From contig NZ_KB235903.1 in the NCBI RefSeq assembly GCF_000332155.1, forward strand, positions 425,315-489,314: 64,000 nucleotides of DNA, given 5' to 3'. The notes under the pieces are model-generated. The model made no database searches, was not told the origin of the DNA, and was given only the letters and a program-made list of their open reading frames with translations. Positions 27,261 through 36,134 of this stretch are shown here, piece after piece. Source of the stretch: Kamptonema formosum PCC 6407. Its GTDB lineage: Bacteria > Cyanobacteriota > Cyanobacteriia > Cyanobacteriales > Microcoleaceae. The position numbers and the translations under genes are program-made. Within the stretch, counting starts at the first letter, position 1. The number at the start of each line of letters is the position of its first letter.

Positions 27261-30200
27261 ATGACTTTAGCTCGATCGCTCCTCAAATTGTCAATTGTAA
27301 GTGCTGTTGTATTGGGTAGTGCAGTTATTTCAGCCGGAACTTTGCCAGCGATACCAGTGGTGGGGGGAATCCTAATAACAGAAAGCATTATTGATAGTAT
27401 TCTCAATTCCTTTGCAGGTGTGGCTGGCGGTATTGCTGCAAATACGGCTGATAATTTATTGCCATCCACAGAACCTCAATTTGTTTCCTTGACTAATAAT
27501 GATTTGACAAAAGCAGCAGGAAAGGCGATTGCCTCTGTGATTGCTGTTTTTGCTAAAAATCATAATGATAAAGATACAAAGTCTAAACTGGATAGATTAG
27601 CCAAAATTGCGAAAGATCGCTGGTCAGAAATTGCCAATGAGCAAATTGAACAAAGACACTACCCAGAAGAACTAAAAGAAATTAAATTACAAGAATTTCT
27701 CACTCCTACTGGTGAAAGTTTTACTGCTGAAACGGCTCTGGATATTGACGCTTGGGAGAAGATTGTTAATTTATTAGATAAGAAAGATACAGAGAAAAAG
27801 CATTTTTTGGGGAATCAAGCAACTGTTAATCCAGTAACTAATAGTCGAGTTGCTCACGAACTATGTCAAAATTTCCCGAAGGCTTTACGGGAAGTTTTAA
27901 AAGAGGATTTTAAGAAAGATGGTAAGGCTTTTGCAGTTTTGACTATTCAATTGTTACAAGAAACTCGGAAAAATTTAGAGAAAACCAGTGAAGATGTAAC
28001 TAAAGTTATCGCCCGCTTACAACAGTTAGAAACTCAATTAACTGGTAGTGATGAACACCAGCAACAGTTATTTACAGAACTAGCTGCTAAAATTGACTCT
28101 GGTTTTGCTGAATTTTGTCAACGATTCGGAGTGGTAGAAACTAATATTACTCAAATTTTACAAGGCTTAGATGAAATTAAAGAGCATATCGAAGATATTA
28201 AAGAGAATGTGGAAAAGATTAAGGCTAGACTTGACAAAATTCTCCACTCTCAACCAACATCTTTAACGGCTGAACAATGGCGCGATGTTTGTTTTATTAT
28301 GTTTGCAGATCGCGAACATAAAACCACCACAAATTTTTTGTATGGAATCGCTGGCTTTACTCCCAACTTTGATGATATTTATGTACGTCTAGCTTTAGTA
28401 GAAAAGCAAGTTAAACCTAAATCCGAAGCTAATATTACTCCTGAAACTGGATCGGCGGCTTATCGGGAAAAACCCACCCAGGAAATAGAAACTCAAATCA
28501 GTGAAGATGAGTTTTTTCATCAAGTATTGGGAAATGGGAAAAGTCCGAAAAGTCAAGGGCGTAGAATTGCGATTATTGGGGAACCGGGGGCGGGTAAAAC
28601 TACGCGGTTACAAAAAATTGCTAAGTGGATTTTTAAGGGAAATTTAGGTTTGCCGATTTGGATCGATTTGCGGAAGTTGGACGGTAAATCAATTCAGCAA
28701 TATTTAAAAGAAACTTGGTTGCATGATGCGACGGGAATTGAGAGTCATTGGCAAGGTTTAATTGAACAATTTAACCAGCAGCGAGTTTGGTTATTATTAG
28801 ATGGTTTAGATGAAATGACTGTGCTGGCTAATGCTCACGAGTTGCTGAAATTACAGGGATGGGTGAGTAAGGCACGGGTAATTGTCAGTTGTCGGACGAA
28901 TGTTTGGGATGGCGCAAGTTTCGGAAATAGCGATTACGATCTGTTTCGGAATCAGGATTTTGCGCCGGAAGAAGTGCAGAAATTTATTAGGAATTGGTTT
29001 GATCGGGCGAAACACCCGCAGGTTGGAGAATTTTTGTTAGCAAAGTTGGCGCAACCGGAACATCAACGCCTTGCGGATTTGATTAGAAATCCTTTGCGGT
29101 TAACTCTGTTTTGTTTGAATGGTTTGGAATATCGGGACAAGGGCGGTTTACCGGAGACGCAAGCAGCACTTTATGAGGCTTTTGTTGAGCAGTTTTACAA
29201 GGCAAATAATGAGAAAACTCAATCGGATTTGTGGACAGATAAAAATCAGCAAAAGGAGTTAAATCAGGTGTTGGCTGAGTTGTCACTGTGGGCGATGACG
29301 CGGGAGATGACTGCGAGTAGTTCGCGTTTTTTAATTCGCCCTAGTGAGTTGTCGCCACAATTAAAGCAAAAGTTGGGGGGTGAAGATGTAAATAATTGGT
29401 TGGCCTGTCGGTTGGGTTGGTTGAATTTGGTCGGTGTCGATCCCCAAAATCAGCAGCTTTATGGGTTTTATCATGCTACTTTTCAGGAGTATTTTGCGGC
29501 TTTGGGGGTGAAAAATGGTTGGTGTTTCTTTGAGGGAAATCGCATTTTTGATCGGGAATGGAAACAGATAATTTTGCTGTGGTTGGGGCGTAAGGATGTT
29601 AGGGATGAGGAAAAAGAGGAGTTGATTCAGACGTTGATTGACTTTGAGGATGGGTGTAATGATTTTTATACGTTTCGTGCCTATTTTCTAGCAGCGGCGG
29701 GGATTAGTGAGTTTAATTCTGGTAAGTCTGAGGAGATTGTTAATCAAATTGTGCGATTGGTTTCTGGTTATTTTAATGAAGAAAACCAGGAATGGATGAT
29801 ATATCTTGCTCCTATTAAAGAAACTGCCACACAGGTATTAAAAGAGACTGATAGGGGAAAGGCGATCGCATCTTTAGTTAATCTGCTGGCAGCTACTGAG
29901 GATGAATTTACCCGTGGCCTAGCAGCGGAGAGCTTAGGTAAAATCGGTCCCGGCAACCAAGAGGCGATCGCATCTTTAGTTAATCTGCTGGCAACTGCTG
30001 AGGATGAATCTACCCGTTGGCGAGCAGCCGAGAGCTTGGGTGAAATCGACCCCGGCAACCAAGAGGCGATCAGATATTTTGTCAATCTGCGGGCAACCAC
30101 TGAGGATGAATCTACCCGTTGGCGAGCAGCCGAGAGCTTGGGTAAAATCGACCCCGGCAACCAAGAGGCGATCGGATATTTTGTCAATCTGGGGGATAAA

Positions 30201-30941
30201 GATACCTGGCAAGCAGTCTATAACTTAGGTAAAATTGGCACGGGCAACCAGGCGATCGCGGCTTTAGTCAATTTGCTGGCAACTTCTAAGGATGAATCTA
30301 CCCGTTGGCGTGCAGCCAACAGCTTGCTTAAAACCATCGAAACTAACGAACAATATGCCTATGTTGTCTCGCAATTGCAACCCTATCTCAGCGATGAAAC
30401 TTGCCAAAACAACTTCGAGCTATTTGACAATTGTTACCGAATCCTCTGGCAATGCGCCCAAAATCTCCCCTATCACCAATTCTATCAACTCTGGAACCAG
30501 CAACCCCACCCGGCAACCCTACCCCTCACCCAAAGATTAAAAAACCATCCTCCCCTCAACCAATATCAATGGCTGTTAATTGATGGCAGTAAATTCATCG
30601 ACAGAGACAACCCCGCCCTAGATATTTATGACCAAATGCTGGCGGCAAACTATCCAGAAAGCAGCCAAAAACTCCCGGAAACCATGCAGCTATTCGGATT
30701 CTACTGGAATCAATTGCAACGGAATCAAACCGCCCCGATTTTAATCTTTTATGAAGACCCCGCGCCGCCCTTACGCCAAGGTTTTAACCCAGTTTTTCTC
30801 ACAGCATTCAGTCGGTTAGCGGGTAAAATTTGCATCATTAGTGATGAAGTAAATCTCTGTGTGAAAACCTTTGCACCGAGTCATCCGAATTTAGAAAAAG
30901 AGATTTGCCGATGGATAGAGGAAGTGGACGCGAATAATTAA
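27261..30941 (+). CDS. NACHT-family STAND NTPase with HEAT repeats
   Basis: 1226 residues. The N-terminus has a glycine-rich hydrophobic stretch (about 8-65, VLGSAVISAGTLPAIPVVGG) and a helical region with coiled coils (about 225-330). The NACHT NTPase has Walker A IIGEPGAGKTT near residue 440 and Walker B VWLLLDGLDEM near 510, followed by CRTNVWD and FYHATFQEYFAALGV typical of NACHT winged-helix regions. HEAT-type repeats of about 35 residues (STRWRAAESLGKIDPGNQEA) span about 867-1023. The C-terminal 150 residues are a separate unrecognised domain. It is a candidate ligand-sensing conflict or immune protein, based on family behaviour. Confidence 0.8.
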   Translation: MTLARSLLKLSIVSAVVLGSAVISAGTLPAIPVVGGILITESIIDSILNSFAGVAGGIAANTADNLLPSTEPQFVSLTNNDLTKAAGKAIASVIAVFAKNHNDKDTKSKLDRLAKIAKDRWSEIANEQIEQRHYPEELKEIKLQEFLTPTGESFTAETALDIDAWEKIVNLLDKKDTEKKHFLGNQATVNPVTNSRVAHELCQNFPKALREVLKEDFKKDGKAFAVLTIQLLQETRKNLEKTSEDVTKVIARLQQLETQLTGSDEHQQQLFTELAAKIDSGFAEFCQRFGVVETNITQILQGLDEIKEHIEDIKENVEKIKARLDKILHSQPTSLTAEQWRDVCFIMFADREHKTTTNFLYGIAGFTPNFDDIYVRLALVEKQVKPKSEANITPETGSAAYREKPTQEIETQISEDEFFHQVLGNGKSPKSQGRRIAIIGEPGAGKTTRLQKIAKWIFKGNLGLPIWIDLRKLDGKSIQQYLKETWLHDATGIESHWQGLIEQFNQQRVWLLLDGLDEMTVLANAHELLKLQGWVSKARVIVSCRTNVWDGASFGNSDYDLFRNQDFAPEEVQKFIRNWFDRAKHPQVGEFLLAKLAQPEHQRLADLIRNPLRLTLFCLNGLEYRDKGGLPETQAALYEAFVEQFYKANNEKTQSDLWTDKNQQKELNQVLAELSLWAMTREMTASSSRFLIRPSELSPQLKQKLGGEDVNNWLACRLGWLNLVGVDPQNQQLYGFYHATFQEYFAALGVKNGWCFFEGNRIFDREWKQIILLWLGRKDVRDEEKEELIQTLIDFEDGCNDFYTFRAYFLAAAGISEFNSGKSEEIVNQIVRLVSGYFNEENQEWMIYLAPIKETATQVLKETDRGKAIASLVNLLAATEDEFTRGLAAESLGKIGPGNQEAIASLVNLLATAEDESTRWRAAESLGEIDPGNQEAIRYFVNLRATTEDESTRWRAAESLGKIDPGNQEAIGYFVNLGDKDTWQAVYNLGKIGTGNQAIAALVNLLATSKDESTRWRAANSLLKTIETNEQYAYVVSQLQPYLSDETCQNNFELFDNCYRILWQCAQNLPYHQFYQLWNQQPHPATLPLTQRLKNHPPLNQYQWLLIDGSKFIDRDNPALDIYDQMLAANYPESSQKLPETMQLFGFYWNQLQRNQTAPILIFYEDPAPPLRQGFNPVFLTAFSRLAGKICIISDEVNLCVKTFAPSHPNLEKEICRWIEEVDANN
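29869..30330 (+). repeat. Near-identical 90-105-bp coding repeats (HEAT units)
   Basis: Units containing AGGATGAATCTACCCGTTGG, then GCAGCCGAGAGCTTGGGT and CCCGGCAACCAAGAGGCGAT recur at about 29890, 30000, 30105 and, diverged, 30290. The DNA identity is higher than protein constraint would need, indicating recent duplication or gene conversion. Confidence 0.75.
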
Positions 30942-31457
30942 TAATCAATATCATACACAACTCAGACTTCGTGAGGGCGCTTAGCTGCGTGTTCTTCCAG
31001 ACGGTGAGCCATAAAGCAGAGTGTTGACGCTTTCGATCCCCTACAACATAATAGATACCAGAAGGCAGAAGACAGCTATGCTGAAAGCAGAAATTAGAAG
31101 AAAAATTCAATCTTCATCATGGTTTCAGCAAATAAGAATGTCTTCATCACCTTAGCAGTTGCTATATCTACAGGAGAATGGCGCAGGCATATCTTACAGT
31201 CGCTAACATCCTGTCTGCTTTTAAAATACGGTGGATAGTCCGCCTTTCTCAACAGGGTAAGTTAAAAGTGCGTGCAGTAGTTATTCACTAGCCTCAATTG
31301 AGAGCTAAATGCTTCTATGTTATTAGAACAGCTTTCAATTAAGGATATACTGCTTTTAATTACAATTACAAATTAGCAATTTGAACGCAAAGTTCATAGA
31401 TTTTAGTAACTTAACTTTCCGATCGATTAGCAATTACCAATTACCCTAGTCTACCTT
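30942..31457. other. Intergenic region, no gene identified
   Basis: 516 bases between the NACHT and cyclase genes. Short frames are present on the minus strand but lack recognisable protein character. AATTAGCAATT and AATTACC near 31372-31446 are short heptamer fragments. I see no clear hairpin with a T-run. Confidence 0.5.
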
Positions 31458-34400
31458 ATGCAACTGAAAACGGCTATAAAATCTGTCACCCGTCCCGTTT
31501 CTAAAGTTTCAGGTAAAATTCCCCTCCGCATCTTGCTTGTAGTCCCCTTTGTTCTACAAATCTTTGGAGCAGTAGGACTCGTAGGATATCTATCATTTCG
31601 CAACGGACAGAAAGCTGTTAACGATGTAGCTACGCAACTTCGCAGCGAAGTTACTGATAGAGTACAGCAACACCTCCAGAATTATCTCCGCCAACCAAAT
31701 GTCATCAATCAAATTAATGCCGATGCTGCTAAGCGCGGAGAATTAACTTTTGATGATTTCCCGGCTGCACAGTATTTTCTCTGGCAAGAAATCCAGTTGT
31801 TTAATGCCATTAACTCCATTTATATTGGGAGTAAAGAGGGAGAATTTATCTATGTAAAAAACGAACAGAACGGCACATACACAGGTAAAGTCGTTGAGCA
31901 ATCTCCAGAACGTCGAGCCTATAAACTCGATAGCCAAGGTAATATAGGTGAGTTGATCGTAGTTGATAAATATGACCCCAGAACTCGACCTTGGTACATC
32001 AAAACAATTCAAACCAAGCAACCTAATTGGAGTGAGATTTATAACTTTACTGGCGGCGAATTGGGCATCACAGCATCGAGGTTGTTATATGACAATACAG
32101 GCACTTTTCGCGGAGTAATGGGTGTTGATTTAATTCTCAGCTTAATTAGTGATTTCCTGAAAAGTATCAATATTAGTCCTCAAGGTCAAGTCTTCATTAT
32201 TGAACGTTCAGGTTTATTAGTAGGCACTTCAACTCCTGAAAATCCCTTTATTATGAACGACCTGGACAAGAAGGCAAAACGCCTCAGTGCCATCGATAGT
32301 AAAGATCCCTTAACTCGCGCTACAGCTCAATATTTAACCAAACATTTTAGCAATCTCAGCCTGCTTGAAAAATCAGAACAACTCGATTTTTTAATTGATG
32401 GTCAGCGGCAATTCGTGCAAGTTGTACCTTACAAAGACATAATGCGATTAGATTGGCTGATTGTCGTTGTCGTTCCCGAATCTGACTTCATGGAACATAT
32501 TAATGCTAACAATCGCACTACAATTTTACTATGTTTAACTGCATTGCTATTAGCTACCTTTATAGGAATTATTACCTCCCGCTGGATTATTCGACCGATT
32601 ATGAAATTAAAAGATGCAGCAACAGCTCTTTCTCAAGGAGAATTTAATCAACAAGTTAACATAGAACGTTCCGATGAACTAGGTGTTTTGGCTAAGGCTT
32701 TTAACAGCATGGCAAGGCAGTTACAAGAGTCATTTACTAGCTTAGAAACTAAAAATGCTGAATTGCAACAACTAGATAAACTCAAAGATGAGTTTTTAGC
32801 AAATACATCTCACGAACTCCGCACCCCCCTTAATGGTATTATCGGTATTGCTGAATCTCTAATAGATGGAGCTACAGGTTCATTACCAGACAAGACTGTT
32901 TCTAATCTGGCATTAATTGTATCTAGTGGCAGAAGGCTTTCCAATCTAGTCAACGATATTCTAGATTTCTCTAAGCTTAGCCACAATAATATGGAACTAG
33001 AAATTAAACCGATTGGGATGCGAGAAATTAGTGAAGTAGTGCTGACTCTTTCTCAACCGCTAATCGGCAAAAAATCTTTGCAATTAATCAATGCAATTAG
33101 TCCTGAAGTGCCGCTAGTAGATGCTGATGAGAATCGGATGCAGCAAATTCTACATAACATCATTGGTAATGCCATAAAATTCACAGAAAAGGGGATTGTA
33201 GAAGTTTCAGCAGAGGTTGTCGATTCTTCATCTAAGCTATTACAAGAAGGCTACATAAAAATAGTTGAAAGTAATGATTCATCAACACAAAATCAACGAT
33301 TAGCGATTACTGTTGCCGATACTGGGATTGGCATACCAGAAGATAAACTAGAGAGAATTTTTGAGGCTTTTGAGCAGGGTGACGGTTCCACCGCTAGAGA
33401 ATACGGCGGTACAGGTTTAGGTTTAGCAGTGACGAAACAGCTAGTAGAATTGCACCAAGGGGAAATTTGGGTATCCTCTAAAGTTGGAGTTGGTTCTAAG
33501 TTTATTTTTACTTTGCCTATTTCCCAAAATCAGCTTCAACCTAACCAATATATATCACCGATTTCTGCAATCGATAAAACGCAAGATTCAAACATCGCTC
33601 CTCTGATTCATCCTGAAGTTAAAGACTCATCGGGTAGCGAATTGAAGATTCTTATAGTTGATGATGAACCCGTTAATATCCAAGTTTTAATTAACAATCT
33701 TTCCGTTTTGAAATATGAGGTGACACAAGCAACTAATGGTTTTGAAGCTTTAGAAATTATTGAGAATGGATTTAGACCAGATTTAATTTTATTAGATGTA
33801 ATGATGCCGCGAATGAGCGGCTATGAAGTTTGTCAAATATTGCGTGAAAAGTTTCCGGCTATTGAGTTGCCAATTGTAATGTTAACCGCGAAAAATCAAG
33901 TCACAGATTTAGTGGAAGGTTTTAATTCGGGCGCTAATGATTATCTAAGTAAACCTTTTTCCAAAAATGAATTGTTAGCGAGAATTAAGACTCATATTCG
34001 TCTGGCTAAAATCAATGCTGCTTATGGTCGTTTTGTTCCCCATGAATTTCTAAATTTCTTGGGACAAGAAAGTATTGTTGATGTGAAATTAGGCGATCAA
34101 ATCCAGAAAGAAATGACGGTGATGTTTTCAGATATTCGCTCATTTACCACGCTATCCGAGGGGATGTCGCCCGAAGAGAATTTTAGTTTTCTTAATGAAT
34201 ACTTGAGTCGAGTTAGCCCCGTAATTCGCGATCATAATGGCTTCATTGATAAGTATATTGGCGATGCAATTATGGCTTTATTTCCACAGTCAGCGAATGA
34301 TGCTGTTGCTGGTGCAATTGCGATGCAAAAACAAGTAAATATTTACAATGAAGAACGCCAAAAAGAGGGTTATCTTCCTATTTCGATTGGGGTGGGTTTA

Positions 34401-34880
34401 CATACGGGAAGTTTAATGTTAGGAACTATTGGCTCTCAAGAGCGGATGGAAAGTACAGTAATAGCCGATGCAGTCAATCTTGCTTCTCGTTTAGAAGGGT
34501 TAACCAAGCTTTATGGTGCGGGGATTTTAATCAGTCATAAAACGCTTTGCTGTCTCGATTATACGGAAGAACAAAAGTTTAGATTTTTGGATAGGGTGAT
34601 GGTAAAGGGGAAAAAGGCGGCGGTAGCAATATTTGAAGTTTTCGATGGGGAGGGAGAGGAGCAAAATCGATTAAAAACTCAGACTCAGGCGCGTTTTGAA
34701 GTGGCAGTTTTTCTTTATTATCAGCAACAATTTGATGAAGCAAAGATAATTTTTCAGGAAGTTTTAGCGGTTAATCCTCAAGATAAGGCGGCGATGCTTT
34801 ATATTAAACGCTGTGAGAAATATCAACAGTATGGAGTACCGGAAGGATGGGAAGGTATTGAGGAATTACAAGAAAAGTAA
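31458..34880 (+). CDS. Hybrid sensor kinase fused to adenylate/guanylate cyclase
   Basis: 1140 residues. After a membrane helix (LRILLVVPFVLQIFGAVGLV) comes a large dCache-type extracellular sensor (about 60-330; DPRTRPWYIKTIQ), a second helix, HAMP (about 360-425), HisKA with [11 protein letters not shown] (H near 451), HATPase ([31 protein letters not shown]), a receiver (ILIVDDEPVN, LILLDVMMPRMSGYEV, KPF) and a class III cyclase (VMFSDIRSFTTLSEGM, IGDAIMALF, metal-binding Asp in both). A C-terminal TPR-like stretch follows. A phosphorelay to the receiver probably controls cyclic nucleotide synthesis. Nucleotide specificity is not settled. Confidence 0.9.
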   Translation: MQLKTAIKSVTRPVSKVSGKIPLRILLVVPFVLQIFGAVGLVGYLSFRNGQKAVNDVATQLRSEVTDRVQQHLQNYLRQPNVINQINADAAKRGELTFDDFPAAQYFLWQEIQLFNAINSIYIGSKEGEFIYVKNEQNGTYTGKVVEQSPERRAYKLDSQGNIGELIVVDKYDPRTRPWYIKTIQTKQPNWSEIYNFTGGELGITASRLLYDNTGTFRGVMGVDLILSLISDFLKSINISPQGQVFIIERSGLLVGTSTPENPFIMNDLDKKAKRLSAIDSKDPLTRATAQYLTKHFSNLSLLEKSEQLDFLIDGQRQFVQVVPYKDIMRLDWLIVVVVPESDFMEHINANNRTTILLCLTALLLATFIGIITSRWIIRPIMKLKDAATALSQGEFNQQVNIERSDELGVLAKAFNSMARQLQESFTSLETKNAELQQLDKLKDEFLANTSHELRTPLNGIIGIAESLIDGATGSLPDKTVSNLALIVSSGRRLSNLVNDILDFSKLSHNNMELEIKPIGMREISEVVLTLSQPLIGKKSLQLINAISPEVPLVDADENRMQQILHNIIGNAIKFTEKGIVEVSAEVVDSSSKLLQEGYIKIVESNDSSTQNQRLAITVADTGIGIPEDKLERIFEAFEQGDGSTAREYGGTGLGLAVTKQLVELHQGEIWVSSKVGVGSKFIFTLPISQNQLQPNQYISPISAIDKTQDSNIAPLIHPEVKDSSGSELKILIVDDEPVNIQVLINNLSVLKYEVTQATNGFEALEIIENGFRPDLILLDVMMPRMSGYEVCQILREKFPAIELPIVMLTAKNQVTDLVEGFNSGANDYLSKPFSKNELLARIKTHIRLAKINAAYGRFVPHEFLNFLGQESIVDVKLGDQIQKEMTVMFSDIRSFTTLSEGMSPEENFSFLNEYLSRVSPVIRDHNGFIDKYIGDAIMALFPQSANDAVAGAIAMQKQVNIYNEERQKEGYLPISIGVGLHTGSLMLGTIGSQERMESTVIADAVNLASRLEGLTKLYGAGILISHKTLCCLDYTEEQKFRFLDRVMVKGKKAAVAIFEVFDGEGEEQNRLKTQTQARFEVAVFLYYQQQFDEAKIIFQEVLAVNPQDKAAMLYIKRCEKYQQYGVPEGWEGIEELQEK

Positions 34881-34941
34881 TTGTTAGTTGTTAGTTGTTG
34901 GTTGTTAGTTGTTAGTTGTTAGTTGTTGGTTGTTAGTTGTT
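34881..34941. repeat. GTTAGTT/GTTGGTT heptamer array
   Basis: About nine heptamers (TTGTTAG / TTGTTGG) begin directly after the cyclase stop codon and run into the palindrome at 34944. Confidence 0.85.
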
Positions 34942-34943
34942 TT

Positions 34944-35007
34944 GTCATTGCGAGCGTAGCGAAGCAATCTCAAGACCTTGAGATTGCTTCGCTTCGCTCG
35001 CAATGAC
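34944..35007. repeat. 64-bp GTCATTGCGAGC palindrome
   Basis: Two 31-base arms, GTCATTGCGAGCGTAGCGAA then GCAATCTCAAG, and their complement, with one mismatch and a two-base centre. A related palindrome is at 45286-45350. It could form a long cruciform or RNA hairpin and might end the cyclase transcript. Confidence 0.85.
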
Positions 35008-35052
35008 GTTATGTGTTAAAATTAGATTTAATTAAACATAGGGGATAGAAAT

Positions 35053-35736
35053 ATGCTCACCTCTAACCTAATGGCTCCTCCTGTAACTATTGCTCCCTTA
35101 GAAAATGGCGATCAACTTACTCGTTTTGAATTTGAGCGGCGTTATCAAGCAATGCCGCATCTCAAAAAAGCTGAATTAATTGAGGGAATTGTTTATATGG
35201 CATCGGCATTAAGAATTAGAAATCATGGGGAACCTCATGCTTATATTATGACTTGGCTGGGAGTTTATAAAGCCTCTACTCCCGGAGTACAGGTGGGGGA
35301 CAATGCTACGGTGCGGTTGGATACTGATAATGAAGTACAACCGGATGCTTTATTAAGAATTGAACAGGGTGGAACTTCGCGGATTAGTGAGGATGATTAT
35401 GTGGAAGGGGCACCAGAATTAATTGTAGAAATTGCAGCATCTACTGTTTCTATCGATCGGCATCAAAAGCTGAAAGTTTATCGTCGGAATGGAGTAAAAG
35501 AGTATGTGATTTGGCGAGTTGATGATGGTGAGTTGGATTGGTTTTATTTGCAAGATGGGGAGTATCGGCAACGAGAAGCTAATGCTGAGGGGATGATTTG
35601 CTCTCAAGTTTTTCCGGGTTTATGGTTAGATAAGGCTGCGTTGTTATCGGGGGATTTGGCGAAGGTTTTGGCGGAGTTACAAGGGGGATTAAGGAGTGAA
35701 GAATATCTGGCTTTTGTGGGAAGCTTGGGGAAGTAG
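35053..35736 (+). CDS. Uma2 family (DUF820) endonuclease-like protein
   Basis: 227 residues. FEFERRYQAMPHLKKAELIE and EGIVYMASALR, then DNEVQPDALLRI, APELIVEIAASTVSIDRHQK and YRRNGVKEYVIWRVDDGELD are the Uma2/DUF820 pattern, which has a PD-(D/E)XK fold with D in QPDALL and E-x-A in VEIAAST. The family is hugely expanded in cyanobacteria and its function is unresolved. GGGGATAG precedes the ATG. Confidence 0.85.
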   Translation: MLTSNLMAPPVTIAPLENGDQLTRFEFERRYQAMPHLKKAELIEGIVYMASALRIRNHGEPHAYIMTWLGVYKASTPGVQVGDNATVRLDTDNEVQPDALLRIEQGGTSRISEDDYVEGAPELIVEIAASTVSIDRHQKLKVYRRNGVKEYVIWRVDDGELDWFYLQDGEYRQREANAEGMICSQVFPGLWLDKAALLSGDLAKVLAELQGGLRSEEYLAFVGSLGK

Positions 35737-35744
35737 GGGATAAA

Positions 35745-35815
35745 GGCGATCGCAGCGATCGAACAGAAAGAGGAGGATGCGCGATCGCGATTTGTTCTGC
35801 GACTGGTTAAGATTT
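35745..35815. repeat. Short remnant related to 38870-38960 and 39997-40090
   Basis: GCGATCGAACAGAAAGAG followed by a GCGCGATCGCG block is shared with the two other sites. It lies between the Uma2 gene and the S1-domain gene and has no complete ORF. Confidence 0.4.
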
Positions 35816-36130
35816 TTCGATTATTGCTGGTATTTTGAGATGAACTAAGGCTTTTTGCAATACACTGGGCTTCACACTCAACCAGATTTGATTGCGATCG
35901 TCCTGAGTATAACCTATCACTACAGCTCCAATTGGTGAACCAATATCTGGATACATTTCTGGAGTCATATCTCCAGTGTCTACAAAATCGGTAATTTGAA
36001 CAAGACCTTGCACTTTTTCGTCGCCAATGTTTACGAAAATGCCGAAGGGTGCATGATGCTCAACTTTACCATGAATTAGTTCACCTAAACGATACTTGGA
36101 CTTGACCTGATTCCAAAACTGATCGCTCAT
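35807..36130 (-). CDS. S1 RNA-binding domain protein
   Basis: 107 residues. YRLGELIHGKVEHHAPFGIF and VNIGDEKVQGLVQITDF form a single S1 (OB-fold) domain; the remainder (VIGYTQDDRNQIWLSVKPS) fits its last strands. There are no other domains, so it is a stand-alone S1 protein. Its ATG lies only four bases after the stop of the 530-residue gene upstream, and its GAGGT ribosome site is inside that gene's end, so the two are translationally coupled. RNA binding is expected from the fold. Confidence 0.8.
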   Translation of the reverse strand: MSDQFWNQVKSKYRLGELIHGKVEHHAPFGIFVNIGDEKVQGLVQITDFVDTGDMTPEMYPDIGSPIGAVVIGYTQDDRNQIWLSVKPSVLQKALVHLKIPAIIEKS

Positions 36131-36134
36131 TGCA

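Noticed and set aside
30942-31457. Small minus-strand ORF near 30838-31110 as a gene
   Set aside because: It overlaps the NACHT C-terminus in part, has no ribosome site, and shows no protein-like pattern.
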